Shown piece by piece: positions 1 through 10,200 of a stretch of DNA of 64,000 bases. Numbering within the stretch: position 1 is the stretch's first letter; every line of letters starts with the position of its first letter. The notes beneath the pieces were generated by a model. It saw only the letters and a program-made list of their open reading frames with translations. It was not told the DNA's origin and ran no database searches. The translations under genes were made by a program, and so were the position numbers. This DNA comes from Dastarcus helophoroides (Eukaryota > Arthropoda > Insecta > Coleoptera > Bothrideridae). The DNA lies in the NCBI GenBank assembly GCA_028583605.1, contig CM053337.1, positions 14,259,269 to 14,323,268 of the forward strand, written 5' to 3'.

Positions 1-375
1 AAAGTTTTTTTTTTAACCTACTTCAGTTGGGAATTTCAGGTTTAAGCTCGCTTGCCTCGTAATTTCAATTTTAAAATCGAAATTCAATGAAAAAAATCGA
101 AACTAAGAGAACAAATAAATAAATAAAAATTTGGAAACCATTCAAGTTTGAAGTCGAATTTTTTGAAATTAAATTCTGAATTAATAACTTCTTTGGTGCG
201 AAATTATAACATCGTTTCCACAATATCACACAGTCTACAGACAAAGGCATAAGAGTTTGAAGTGAGAGTTTTTTTGTTTCTTAAATGTTGCTTTTTAATA
301 CTTAAGCAACTTTCTATTTGTTTATGTACTTCCACCTAAAAAGAGTTCTCTATTGAAAGTTAATTAGAGACTTAC
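1..375. other. Intron of nAChR-like gene A, cut by the window edge
   Basis: This AT-rich stretch follows the splice donor of gene A exon 3 (cttac at 371-375 on the plus strand). I see no further coding exon. The expected 110-nt exon 4 must lie to the left of the window. Confidence 0.5.
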
Positions 376-420
376 CATTGTGACCCAACTATCAACTTCG
401 AAAGTACGCGTTACGTCATT
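376..420 (-). CDS. Gene A exon 3: conserved 45-nt nAChR exon
   Basis: Exactly 45 nt, encoding NDVTRTFEVDSWVTM, with acceptor TTTCAG and donor GTAAG. A 45-nt exon at this point is characteristic of nAChR genes. Confidence 0.8.
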
Positions 421-744
421 CTGAAAAGTGAATCTTTAAATATTCTGAAAAATTGATTTAAATGTTTTTTAAAAACTTACATACTCAAATCCCATAACGC
501 TCATGCCAACCTTCACTTGAACGGAGTTCTTATAATTTAAAACTGGCCTCGTATCCGGATTATAATTACAAAATAGGGTATCTTTTAACTGAATTTCGGG
601 AATATAATTTTTTGGCTCACATCGAGCAAATGAGGTATCTTAAATAATTATTGGTTAGCGAAAGATTTGATTACGTTTTAAATAAAAGTGAATCTTACCG
701 ATGATGGTAAACATAAGAACTAGGGACCATCTGATCGACACCAT
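376..744 (-). CDS. nAChR-like subunit gene A, exons 1-3 (partial gene)
   Basis: This is the 5' part of a cys-loop ligand-gated ion channel subunit gene, a plasma-membrane acetylcholine receptor-type protein. Three exons join in phase: 699-744, 481-638 and 376-420. They give a short hydrophobic signal peptide, then the start of the ligand-binding domain with CNYNPDTRPVLNYKNSV and the exon-3 peptide FEVDSWVTM. The insect and vertebrate nAChR family has this order and the fixed 45-nt exon 3. Intron phases and exon sizes match gene B at 6.5 kb, so the two are tandem duplicates. The sequence differs enough from textbook alpha1-7/beta1 subunits that I would call it a divergent subunit. The binding loops, Cys-loop and membrane segments lie off the left edge. 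The start ATG at 742-744 is chosen because it opens the signal peptide; an ATG 5 nt upstream runs into a stop. Confidence 0.8.
481..638 (-). CDS. Gene A exon 2: N-terminal ligand-binding domain
   Basis: 158 nt from acceptor TTTAAG to donor GTAAGT. The translation contains KDTLFCNYNPDTRPVLNY, the hallmark N-terminal segment of nAChR-type subunits. Confidence 0.8.
699..744 (-). CDS. Gene A exon 1: start and signal peptide
   Basis: The 46-nt exon encodes MVSIRWSLVLMFTII, a plausible secretion signal, and ends in phase 1 before GTAAG. Gene B exon 1 ends in the same way (ATC-G/GTAAG), which supports a shared origin. Confidence 0.7.
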
Positions 745-1039
745 TTCATTAATAACACTGACACAACTGCACCACTGGTGGATTTTTTTGTTGTTGTTGC
801 ATAATTAGTAATATAATATTTTTTTTTAGGTTTACGCCCCAGCAGATCAAAGGGATCATTTAAGATGCAATTAACGTATCGTCTGCATTCGACTGATAAG
901 AATTTTTAGATAATATCAGCTGCAACTTTAGACGACTTTATGTTCCATAGTTCCCCATTAATTATCCTGTAAGCTTTAGGAAGAAAAAGAACAGCTTTAT
1001 TAGAACACTTAGGGCGGTGTGAGTCGGGGACACTTTGGG
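745..1039. other. Upstream region of gene A
   Basis: AT-rich sequence just 5' of gene A, containing a GTT trinucleotide run near 790. It should hold the gene A promoter, but no clear TATA or initiator can be assigned. Confidence 0.3.
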
Positions 1040-1300
1040 CAGTGCTTCCCAAAATCTGGTCCGCGTATCCCCAGGGTTACGAGAAGAATTTGGTGGACGG
1101 TGCGCGCTGCACCGAGCGGCTTCAGACTACTCAAAAATTACAAATAAATTGTCTGGAGAGACATAACAAAACTGAATTAGGTTGTACAGCTTTGAAGAGT
1201 TCGTGCAGATTGCAGAATGATGTTTTGTTCAAATTCGTTCGAATATTCAACGTCACGAAAAATTATGGAAAAGTATACAGATTTCGAAAGTTTAAGAAAC
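1040..1300 (+). repeat. Fragment of a dispersed hAT-like terminal repeat
   Basis: It begins CAGTGCTTCCCAAA and shares blocks with 43768-44010 (the terminus, 'cgcgtatccc' and 'gatgttttgttcaaattcgtt'). CAGTG(T/C)TTCCCAA is typical of hAT transposon termini. No second end or target duplication was found, so this is a partial copy. Confidence 0.4.
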
Positions 1301-2141
1301 GCCGACTTTGGGGATTAAGTCTGTCCATTCTGTCGGTCTGTCTGTCTGACTGGGGTAGTTGAACTAAACTATTTGTACGATGGTGGTACTTCTTTCGAAA
1401 ATATATGTCAACTTTGTTATCCATATTAATAAAATCGAAGCGTCTCTCTGTCCGTCGACTGATATTTTGTCCGGGCTAATCTCGGAAACTGTTGAATCGA
1501 TTTTGATAATTTTGTTCCTAAAATGTAGAGTATTTTTAGGGTTACCTTTTAGGTTATATTTATTCCAGAAAAACTTAACCTTTCACTTTTAATTTAACTT
1601 ATAACAACTTAATTTGATGTTATAACACCGGACGTATAAGAAAAACCAATCCGCGGGCAATATCGTAATAATGTAATATTATGCGCCACCTACAGGTGCA
1701 ATGGGTACTAGAATTTGCTTTGAATGTATTATTCTGTTAAAATCGAATGAGAAATTATTTTATTTTAAAATTGATGTTATTAGACATTTACGCAAAGCCG
1801 TGGGGCTCAGCTAGTCGTCACTAAAATTAGAAAGGATAGATTGCAAATTGTTATAGTCAAGTTTTAAAAGAATTCTCAAAACTTCGACATTAATACGAAG
1901 TCGCAACGGTCAATTGAAATATTTGGATTTTTCTCGGTATCTTAATATTTAATCTGAAAGTTCAAAACTTTCAAGAAAAAAGTTAAAATTTTGAAATTAC
2001 GAAAAATACTTTCAATTTCCTTTTTAGGGATTCGACCTTTTTTGTCAAGTAGCACTAAACGTCTTTTATTTATACTTCGCTCTGAATTAACACTGAATGC
2101 CAACGTAGAAACCTAGAAGATTAAAAAATTCAATCACTTAC
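1301..2141. other. Noncoding interval between gene A and gene B exon 5
   Basis: I searched the minus strand here for the nAChR transmembrane exons expected after gene B exon 5 and found none. The stretch around 1450-1540 has the look of an old dispersed repeat, and the end near 1797-1814 (ggggctcagctag) resembles a Helitron-type CTAG terminus. Otherwise it is AT-rich with no gene. Confidence 0.35.
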
Positions 2142-2533
2142 CTACGGAAGGGATGATAACGGTGGCCGAATGGCTCGAGTACAACCTTTTTATTTTAAAA
2201 CTAAAGTGTAACGAGGGGTAGGTATTATTGGGCATACTCTTGTACACTCCTGGGAATCTGAATGCGTTACTTTTGACAATTTCCCAGTCGCCATTCGATT
2301 CGATATCGTCCAAAAGTATCGCTGGATCCGACAATGTAAAATTGATCTCTTCTCCAGCGTGCACCCATGAGCCGAACCTCAAGCTGCAGTTTTGCTCATC
2401 GAATGGAAACTTTGTCAAATCTGCCACACAGAGAGCCGTGTGGTGCGTCGGAGGCACGCAAACTACGATGCCGGTGCTCGCTACGATGCAGTGGGCGCCT
2501 TCGACAGCCGCCGGGGATCCCCCTTGATTAGCC
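2142..2533 (-). CDS. Gene B exon 5: Cys-loop and loops B-C, ends at TM1
   Basis: 392 nt, acceptor TTTTCAG, donor GTAAG, phase 1 at both ends. It contains FPFDEQNC, FGSWVHAG and WEIVKSNAFRFPGVYKSM. Loop C lacks the vicinal CC pair. N-glycosylation sequons NFT and NNT are present. Translation ends in VIIPSV, the normal start of TM1. Confidence 0.85.
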
Positions 2534-5500
2534 CTGAAAAATTTCAATCACCGTCACCTACTGTCCACATTAAGACCCTGGCACCCTTTCCTTTACGGTT
2601 CTTTCACACGGAGCACTCGCGAGCGCAAGCTTTTTCCGCCCCTACGTTCCAGTGTAAAGGCCCGTGCGTCCCGTGTGAAAGCTCCATTGTACTCATTACA
2701 TTTCAATCTTGGGAGTTGTCCGCTCGCTCGCGAGCGCGAGTCTTACGGCTCTCCGTGTGAAAGAGCCGTTAGGTTTAGCGCGCGCCGTTCCAATCGCTCG
2801 CGAAAGAAATGTCAGTCTAAATGTAAATAGGTCACTTGGGACAAAATCGTGGAGAATTGATTCGAGGTAAAAGACCGTGCGCGGATGGAACGTTGCATTC
2901 CTAGTTACAAACGTCTGGAACAGCACGTTTCTTTACGCGCGACTGACGTACGTACCGCTTGGAACGCGCGACTGGCGCGTCCTGACCAGGGCGCGCGACT
3001 GGCGCGTTCTGACAAGAACGCGCGAGTGACGCGTCCTGACCAGAGCGCGCGACTGGCGCATTCTGACAAGAGCGCGCGACTGGCGCGTTCTGACCAGAGC
3101 GCGCGAAAAGTCTGTCAGTGTAAAGGCATCTAACTAGATCCAAAGACGAGTTAATAAATGTTCTCGAAGTGAAAATAGCTTACGTTGACTAGAAAATTTG
3201 AAATTGTAAACAGAACATTTTCGTAATTTTTAGGTTTATGGGTGGTGGAATTTCATTCTGGTCACCCTAACCCAACGAAGTGGGTAAGTTTACGTTTAGA
3301 CAGGATTTCACGCTTTCAGCCGTACAAAGCTCCCGAGAAAGCTAACGCCTCTAAATGAAACGCTTCTTGCTACTAACAAACGAACGCTCTGGCGAAACTG
3401 GGTTTACTAATTTTGAGATTAATTTCGAATAGTTAGACCTTTATATAATTACATTATCTAAAGGCGCGTACTGACTTGAATGTGCATGCTTTTAGTCCAA
3501 GCGCTTACACATACATACGCATGTGTACCAACTCAGAACATTTGTAGATATTTATTGCCTCGCACGCATGTGTGTTGTTTCACTCCTTTCCGGTCATTCG
3601 TGCATGTCTTCTCAAAAATAATAGTTATTTTTTGTTTTACTTGTTTTACATTATTTACCTACCGATTTAACTTATCGGTCATTTCATCCCAGGCATCTAC
3701 CTTTTTATTTTTAGAGGAGTGGAAGGAATTTTTTGCATCCTCCAAAATGGGATGTTGTTCGTACAAATCAATTAATTGTAAGCATTCTTCATTAGACTAC
3801 TCCATTCTGTCTTTATTAAAACCGTTATTTGGCAAAAACTCTTTACAGTAAGGAACACTTAATTCTGGTGCATGCATTAGACTACTGCAGATTTGCAGAT
3901 TAACAAAAATCCGTCCATACTGAGCGCACATGCACGATATATTTCTTTTGAGAGGAGCCAGAGACCGACAGCCGTCGGCTCAGGCCATGCGCGTTCGCGG
4001 TCGCTCGCGAGAAGTTAAACATGCTCCGAGTCATTGTGAATGGCACGTCCAGATTTGAATGCGAATGTGCGTTTGCTTCGACTCAGCGCATGCACATTCA
4101 AATCAGTACGCGCCTTAAGAGTTACAAACTTCTGGAACACCACGTTTCTTTACGCGCGACTGACGGATTCTGACGAGCGCGCGCGAAGAGACTGTAAGTG
4201 TAAAGGCCTCTAACTAGATCCAAGACGAGTTAATAAGGTTCTCAAAGTGAAAATAGCTTACGTTGACTAGAAAATTTGAAATTGTAAACAGAACATTTTC
4301 CCAATTTCTAGGTTTATGGGTGGTGGAATTTCGTTCTGGTCACCCTAATCCAACGAGGTGAGTAAGTTTACGTTTAGACAGGATTTCACGCTTTCAGCCG
4401 AACAAAGCTCCCGAGAAAGCGAACGCCTCTAAATGAAATGTTTCTTGCTGCTAACAAACGAACGCTCTGGCGAAACTGGGTCTACTAATTTTGAGGTTAA
4501 TTTCGACTAGTTAAACCTTTATATAATTACATTATCTAAGAGTTACAAACTTCTGGAACACCACGTTTCTTTACGCGCGACTGATGCGTTCTGAGGAGCG
4601 CGCGCGAAGAGACTGTAAGTGTAAAGGCCCCTAACTAGATCCAAGACGAGTTAATAAGGTTCTCAAAATGAAAATAGTTTAGGTTGACTAGAAAATTTGA
4701 AATTGTAAACAGAACATTTTCGCAATTTCTGGGTTTATGGGTGGTGGAATTTAGTTCTGGTCACCCTAACCCAATGAGGTGGGTAAGTTTACGTTTAGAC
4801 AGGATTTCGCGCTTTCAGCCGAACAAAGCTCGCGAGAAAGCGAACGCCTCTAAATGAAACGCTTCTTGCTGCTAACAAACGAACGCTCTGGCGAAACTGC
4901 GTCTACTAATTTTGAGATTAATTTCGAATAGTTAAACCTTTATATAATTACATTAATCTAAGAGTTACAAACTTGTGGAACACCACGTTTCTTTACGCGC
5001 GACCGGCGCGTTCTGACGAGCGCGCGCGAAGAGACTGTAAGTGTAAAGGCCCCTAACTAGATCCAAGACGAGTTAATAAGGTTCTCAAAATGAAAATAGT
5101 TTAGGTTGACTAGAAAATTTGAAATTGTAAACAGAACATTTTCGCAATTTCTGGGTTTATGGGTGGTGGAATTTCGTTCTTGTCACCCTAACCCAACGAG
5201 GTGGGTAAGTTTACGTTTAGATAGGATTTCGCGCTTTCAGCCGAACAAAGCTCGCGAGAAAGCGAACGCCTCTAAATGAAACGCTTCTTGCTGCTAACAA
5301 ACGAACGCTCTGGCGAAACTAGGTTTACTAATTTTGAGGTTAATTTCGAATAGTTAGACTTTTATATAATTACATTATCTAAGAGTTAGAATATGAATTC
5401 CTATATCTACTTCATTATGCGGACTCGCTAAATAACATCCCCAAACAAATTAAGGCTAGCCTTCTATTTTGACCTGCCGTCGTCGTCGACGGTCCACCGA

Positions 5501-6532
5501 TAGTCCTTCAGAGGAGATAGCTCCTTAAACTTTCGACATCACGTAACACGCCAGAGCATTTTCTCTTTGGAATATGTAGTACACGGCGTGCTGCTTAATA
5601 TAAATTTAAGCTTTTGAAAGCACGAAGTAGTGAACTGAGAATTCGCTGGCACGAAGCAATGAACTGAGAATTCGCTGGGACGAAGCAGTGAATTGAGAAT
5701 TCTCTAGCACGATCTTGATGGTACCCGTTATTGACTAATATTTAGTAGAATCCCACATTGCTTTGGTTTTTGAGTTAATTTAGCACGAGGCTTGAGGACT
5801 TGATGGACTTATGGATTCCCTTTTGGCAGTTGCGCCAAGAAATCGACATTTTCAAAAACAGAATTTTTTAAAACTTGCATAAAAGTCCACGTTTAGATTT
5901 TAAACTCAAAAATTATTCCGAAGTGGCTCAAATTTCTAATGAAATTTCCCTGGAGCTCTACAGGATCAATTTAGGGCATTTTTATGGCTACAAATTGAGT
6001 GTTTAAAAAGTTGAAAACATACCTGTTGTAAATGGAAATGTCGGGCATCCAAATTTCCGAGTCCTTGAGTGTTATTGATTCGATCCCATCGTACTTCTTG
6101 GGGTCCCACGTTAGATGCTCATCTTTCCAATGCTGCAAATAGATCTCACAATTATTTGTAAATGATGGGGAATGTGAACTTACCATCGACATCCAACTGT
6201 CTACTTCCAAAGAACTGGATAATTCATCCTGAAACACAACGTTGGAGTAGTCAAAATCACAATTCGATCAACTCACATAAGTGAAATATTTCAGGATCAT
6301 TCTTATAGTAACTTTGGTGGTATTTTGGTGGTTTCTGACCGGTCTGATGTCAGGATAGTAGTTGCAAAATAGATTATTCTTTAGATTGATAGCTGGGATA
6401 GTATCCTTGCCATCGCACGTATCGTCCTCGTAAGATGAAGCTGAAAATCACTCGGTGGCGTTAACGTTTTAAGAGTTAGAAATTCTTCTTACCGATAGTC
6501 GCTAATAAGACGAGTAGAAGTCCTGCAGACAT
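2142..6532 (-). CDS. nAChR-like subunit gene B, exons 1-5 (no membrane exons found)
   Basis: Cys-loop receptor subunit, predicted secreted or plasma-membrane protein with an acetylcholine-binding-type extracellular domain. Five exons (6493-6532, 6277-6440, 6184-6228, 6023-6132, 2142-2533) join in consistent phases. In order they give: signal peptide MSAGLLLVLLATI; LKNNLFCNYYPDIRPV; the 45-nt exon with LEVDSWMSM; the 110-nt exon with SEIWMPDISIYN; and a large exon with the Cys-loop C-VADLTKFPFDEQN-C, which has 13 residues between the cysteines. A loop-B tryptophan lies in FGSWVHAG. The paired loop-C cysteines of alpha subunits are absent, so it is a non-alpha type. The last exon stops at the start of TM1 (VIIPSV) at a good donor, but no TM1-TM4 exon is seen before gene A starts at 744. 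The gene may be truncated, may make a soluble binding-protein-like product, or may splice to exons left of the window. A 3.5-kb intron between exons 4 and 5 is full of satellite DNA. Confidence 0.8.
2596..2768. mobile_element. 173-bp MITE with 18-bp inverted ends
   Basis: The left end CGGTTCTTTCACACGGAG and the right end CTCCGTGTGAAAGAGCCG are inverted copies with one mismatch. They are flanked by TTA on both sides (2593-2595 and 2769-2771). A 3-bp TWA duplication suggests a PIF/Harbinger-type nonautonomous element. GC-rich CGCTCGCGAGCG palindromes lie just inside the ends. Confidence 0.65.
2960..3108. repeat. GC-rich ~27-bp minisatellite inside satellite unit 1
   Basis: About five copies of a unit like 'gcgcgactggcgcgttctgac', alternating caag and ccag endings. 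The sister units have only one such motif at this point, so the expansion is local. Confidence 0.75.
3462..4115. mobile_element. 654-bp nonautonomous DNA transposon with TAA duplication
   Basis: The left end AGGCGCGTACTGACTTGAAT and the right end are inverted repeats of about 28 bp with one mismatch. Both ends are flanked by TAA (3459-3461 and 4116-4118). The sister satellite units read 'tatctaagagtt' without interruption here, which is the empty site. There is no transposase ORF. The 3-bp TAA target suggests a PIF/Harbinger-like family. Confidence 0.85.
5383..6022. other. Rest of gene B intron 4
   Basis: Mostly unique sequence. At 5620-5710 there are three copies of a 29-bp unit, 'gcacgaagcagtgaactgag' plus aattcgctg. 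Nothing else is recognised. Confidence 0.4.
6023..6132 (-). CDS. Gene B exon 4: 110-nt nAChR exon with loop A region
   Basis: Encodes HWKDEHLTWDPKKYDGIES onward to IWMPDISIYNR. The W-x-PD-x-x-x-YN motif is diagnostic of nAChR subunits, and 110 nt is the canonical length. The intron to exon 3 is only 51 bp. Confidence 0.88.
6184..6228 (-). CDS. Gene B exon 3: 45-nt nAChR exon
   Basis: Encodes DELSSSLEVDSWMSM. Its size and EVDSW core match the conserved nAChR exon 3. Confidence 0.85.
6277..6440 (-). CDS. Gene B exon 2
   Basis: 164 nt between TTTTCAG and GTGAGT. It encodes LFCNYYPDIRPVRNHQNTT, homologous to gene A exon 2 but with two possible N-glycosylation sites not seen there. Confidence 0.8.
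6493..6532 (-). CDS. Gene B exon 1: start and signal peptide
   Basis: 40 nt, encoding the hydrophobic MSAGLLLVLLATI with phase-1 donor GTAAG. The reading frame stays open upstream, but this ATG gives a clean signal peptide aligned with gene A exon 1. Confidence 0.65.
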
Positions 6533-7240
6533 AATTACCGAATCTAAAACACTGCGACTGGACGTTGGGTTTCCAATTCCACCGGTAACATAATATTTTG
6601 CCGCCCTCCGCCCTAAATAGATAAACATGTAACCAGTCACATAAAGATGCAAATAATTCAACGATATCAGTTTCTGATGTGTGATCAATTTTCGGTTGCA
6701 ACAGTCTATCTGCTACAACATAATATTGTAATTATTTTGTGCTTCCGGTGAGCTGATTCTAAAATATAGAGGTCGATTAATAATTATAAATTTGAACGAC
6801 CCTGACGGTTTAATAAACGATTGATGTGAACGTGTTTTACTGTATTTTTTTAAGATTCTAAGAAAAATAAAATTTTACGATATTGCTTTCGTTGGGGAAT
6901 GCCAAACAGAGACGTATTAGACGTTTGTCGAGAGCGCCATTAGAAACGTTTTATGGATTTCTCTGGTTAAATTACGTTTATTTGTAACGATTCCTTTGCT
7001 TTTGTTTCTAACCAATGTTAAATTAAAAATGTTTAACGAAGGTGGCCACAATCCTGATAAAGAGCGAGGTAATAAAATGTTCCATTGACTGAAAATAAAC
7101 AATCCACTATTTTCGATTAAAGCAAAGGTTGTGCATAAACATATTTTTGTAATAACTGAAGGACAAATGCAGATGCGTTTAATTCTGAACAAATTTACTT
7201 TAAAACAGCGTCCCCGAAACCATTTTCTGTAAAAAAAAAT
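6533..7240. other. 5' flank of gene B
   Basis: AT-rich region upstream of the gene B start. It should include its 5' UTR and promoter, but I cannot place a start site. No other gene is seen. Confidence 0.3.
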
Positions 7241-10200
7241 ATTGACGGTTTTTCCTTTAATTTAGAATCTTAAATATAAAGTCAAAAAATTCGAAAAAAA
7301 TCTTAAAAACTATCAAAATTTTGAGATTGTTTGTTCAAGAGAAAGTGACAATTTAAAAAAATGGTTTAGTATAATTCTTTTTTTCTCAAAACTTAAACAA
7401 TCTACAAAATTAAAATTTCAATAAAAGATTCTCTGGGAAACGTTCGAATATTTATCAAAACTTAATTCGCGCAATTTCGATCTTTTTTTTCGAAATTTCG
7501 GTCGTTTTATTGAAATTGTTGTCTCGAATTTTCAAACTAATTCGTTTTGTCTCTGGAAAGTTCAATTACTTTTCTCGAAATTCGTCTTTTTCTCGAAATT
7601 TCAATCATCTCGAAGTTTCGAACTTTTTTCAAAATTCGATTTCTGGAAATTTCGATATTTTTTTTGAAATTTGTTTTCCCTCGATATTTTTCTCAAAAGT
7701 CATATTTTTTTTTTAATTTTGAATACTAAGAAATTCGATCTTTTATTTTCTGACAAATGCAACTTTTTCCTTGAAATTGGTCTTTTTCGAAAAATTTCAA
7801 TTTTTACAAAATTCGTCCTTTCCCTAAACGACTTTCCTCAAAATTTGACCTTCTGCGCGAAATTTCTATTTTTGTTCTCCAAATTTCGTCTTTTTCTCGA
7901 AATTTGTCTTTTTCCAGAAATTTCTACCATTTTCTTCAAAATTCGTCCTCTTTAGAAATGTCGACACTATTTTTTGGAAAAACTTTGAATTTTTATTAAA
8001 TTTATATTTTTTCTCGAAATTTAGATCTTTTTTTTCGAAATTCGTCTTTTTCTTGAAATTTCGATCATTGACCTTTTTTTAAAATTCGTTTTGTTTGTAA
8101 AAATGTTATTTTCCTCGAAATTCATCTTTTCTCGAAATTTGTCTTTCTCGAAATTATATCAATTTTATTCAAAATTCGTCCTCTTTAGAAATTTCAACAA
8201 AAGACTCTTTAGAAAATGTTTCAATTTCATTAAATTTCGACTTCTCCGCGAAATTTCGATCTTTTTCTCGAAGTTCTTTATTTCGAAATTTCGAACTTTT
8301 TTCAAAATTCGTTTCGCTTCTGAAAATTTTGATATTTTTTCTTGAAATTCGTCTTTTCCTCGATATTTTTCTCACAATCAGCATTTTTTTTTTTGAAATT
8401 TTAACTTTGATCACGAAATTCTATTCTTTATCTTCCTGAATATCTCAACTTTTTTCTCGAAATTTTTGGAAATTCGTCTTCGAAATATTTCGATTTTTTT
8501 CAACATTTTTTCCTAAACGAGTTTTCTCAAATTGCACGAAATTTCTATTTTTTGGTTCTCGAAATTTCGTCTTTTTCTTGAAGCTGATCTTTTTTCTCGA
8601 AATTTCGACCATTTTCTTCAAAATTCGTCCTCTTTAGAAACTTCGACGCTCTTTTTGGAAAATTTTTGGATTTTTATTAATTTCGATTTTTTCCTCGAAA
8701 TTTCGGTCTCTTTTTCGAAATTTGCCTTTTTCTCGAAATTTCGATAATCTCAAAGTTTCGAACTTTTTTCAAAATTCGTTTTGTTTCTGAAATATAATGA
8801 TATTTTCTCTAGAAATTCGTCTTTTTCTCGATATTTTTCTCAAATTCGTCTGTTTTCTTTAGTTTTGACTTTGCCACGAAATTCGATCCTTTATCTTCCT
8901 GAAAATCTCAACTTTTTGTTCGACATTTTTTGAAGTTCATTTTTATCGAAAATTTTCGATTTTTTTTAAAATTTGTCGTTTTCCTAAACGACTTTTCTCA
9001 AAATTTGACTTTCTGCACGAAATTTCTAATTTTTTGTTCTCGAAATTTCGTCTTTTTCTCGAAAATGGTCTTTTTCTCTCGAAATTGGTCTCTTTTTCTC
9101 GAAATTCGTGTTTTTCTCGAAATTTCTACCATTTTATTCGAAATTCGTCCTCTTTAGAAACTTCGACGCTCTTTTTGGAAAATGTTTGGATTTTTATTGA
9201 TTTCAATTTTTTCCTCGAAATTTTGATCTCTTTTTCGAAATTTGCCTTTTTCTCGAAATTTCGATAATCTCGACGTTTCGAACTTTTTTCAAAATTAGTT
9301 TTGTTTCTGAAAAGTTTGATATTTTTTCTCGAAATTCGTCTTTTTCTTGATATTTTTCTCAAATCCGTTTTTTTTTTAATTTTGAGTTTACCACGACATT
9401 CGATCCTTTATCTTCCTGAAAATCTCAACTTTTTGCTCGAAATGTTTTAAAGTTCGTCTTTTTCGAAAAATTTCGATTTTTTTTTAAATTCGACGTTTTC
9501 CTTAACGACTTTTCTCAAAATTTGACTTTCTGCGCGAAATTTCTATTTTTTTGTTCCCGAAATTTCGTCTTTTCTCGAAATTCGTCTTTTTCCTCGAAAT
9601 TCGTCTTTTTTCTTGAAATTTTTTTCTTGAAATTATCTCGAAATTCGTCTTTTTTCTTGAAGTTTTCTCGAAATTCGCCTTTTTTCTCGATTATTTCGAT
9701 TATTTTTTTCAAAGTTCATCTTTTTTAGAAATCTCGACAAAAAAATCTTTTTAGGAAATTCGAATTTATATTAAATTTCGATTTTTTATTCGAAATTTCG
9801 TTCTTTTTCTCGAAATTTTAATCGTCTCGAAATTTCGAACATTTTTTGAAGATAATTCATTTTGTTTCTGAAAATTTGAATTTTTTTTAATTGAAATTCT
9901 TTTTTTTGTCGAAATTTTTTTCAAAATTGGTCCTTAAAAATTGACAAAAAGATCATTTTGAGAAATGTTCGATTTTTTTCGACTCTTTTCTTGAAATTTC
10001 GATCTTTTACACGAAGTTTAGATCTTTTATTCGAAATTTTGATTTTTTCTCGTAATTTCTATCTTCTCAAAGTGTCGAACTTATTTCAAAATTCGTTTTG
10101 TTTCCGGAAACTTCGATTTTTTCTTGAAATTCGTCTTTTTCTCGATATTTTTTCAAACGTCTTTTTTTGAAATTTTGATGTTACTACAACATTCAATCCT

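Larger units (their letters stand above)
2903..5382. repeat. 421-bp tandem satellite, four units
   Basis: Units start at 'gagttacaaacttctggaac': 4119-4539, 4540-4961 and 4962-5382 (421, 422 and 421 bp), with a first diverged unit from 2903 to 3461. Unit 1 differs by an internal minisatellite expansion and by an adjoining 654-bp insertion. The array lies in gene B intron 4. No coding function is seen. Confidence 0.85.

Noticed and set aside
1797..1814. Helitron 3' end (ggggctcagctag)
   Set aside because: The CTAG ending fits, but I found no convincing hairpin or 5' TC end, so it is only mentioned as a resemblance.
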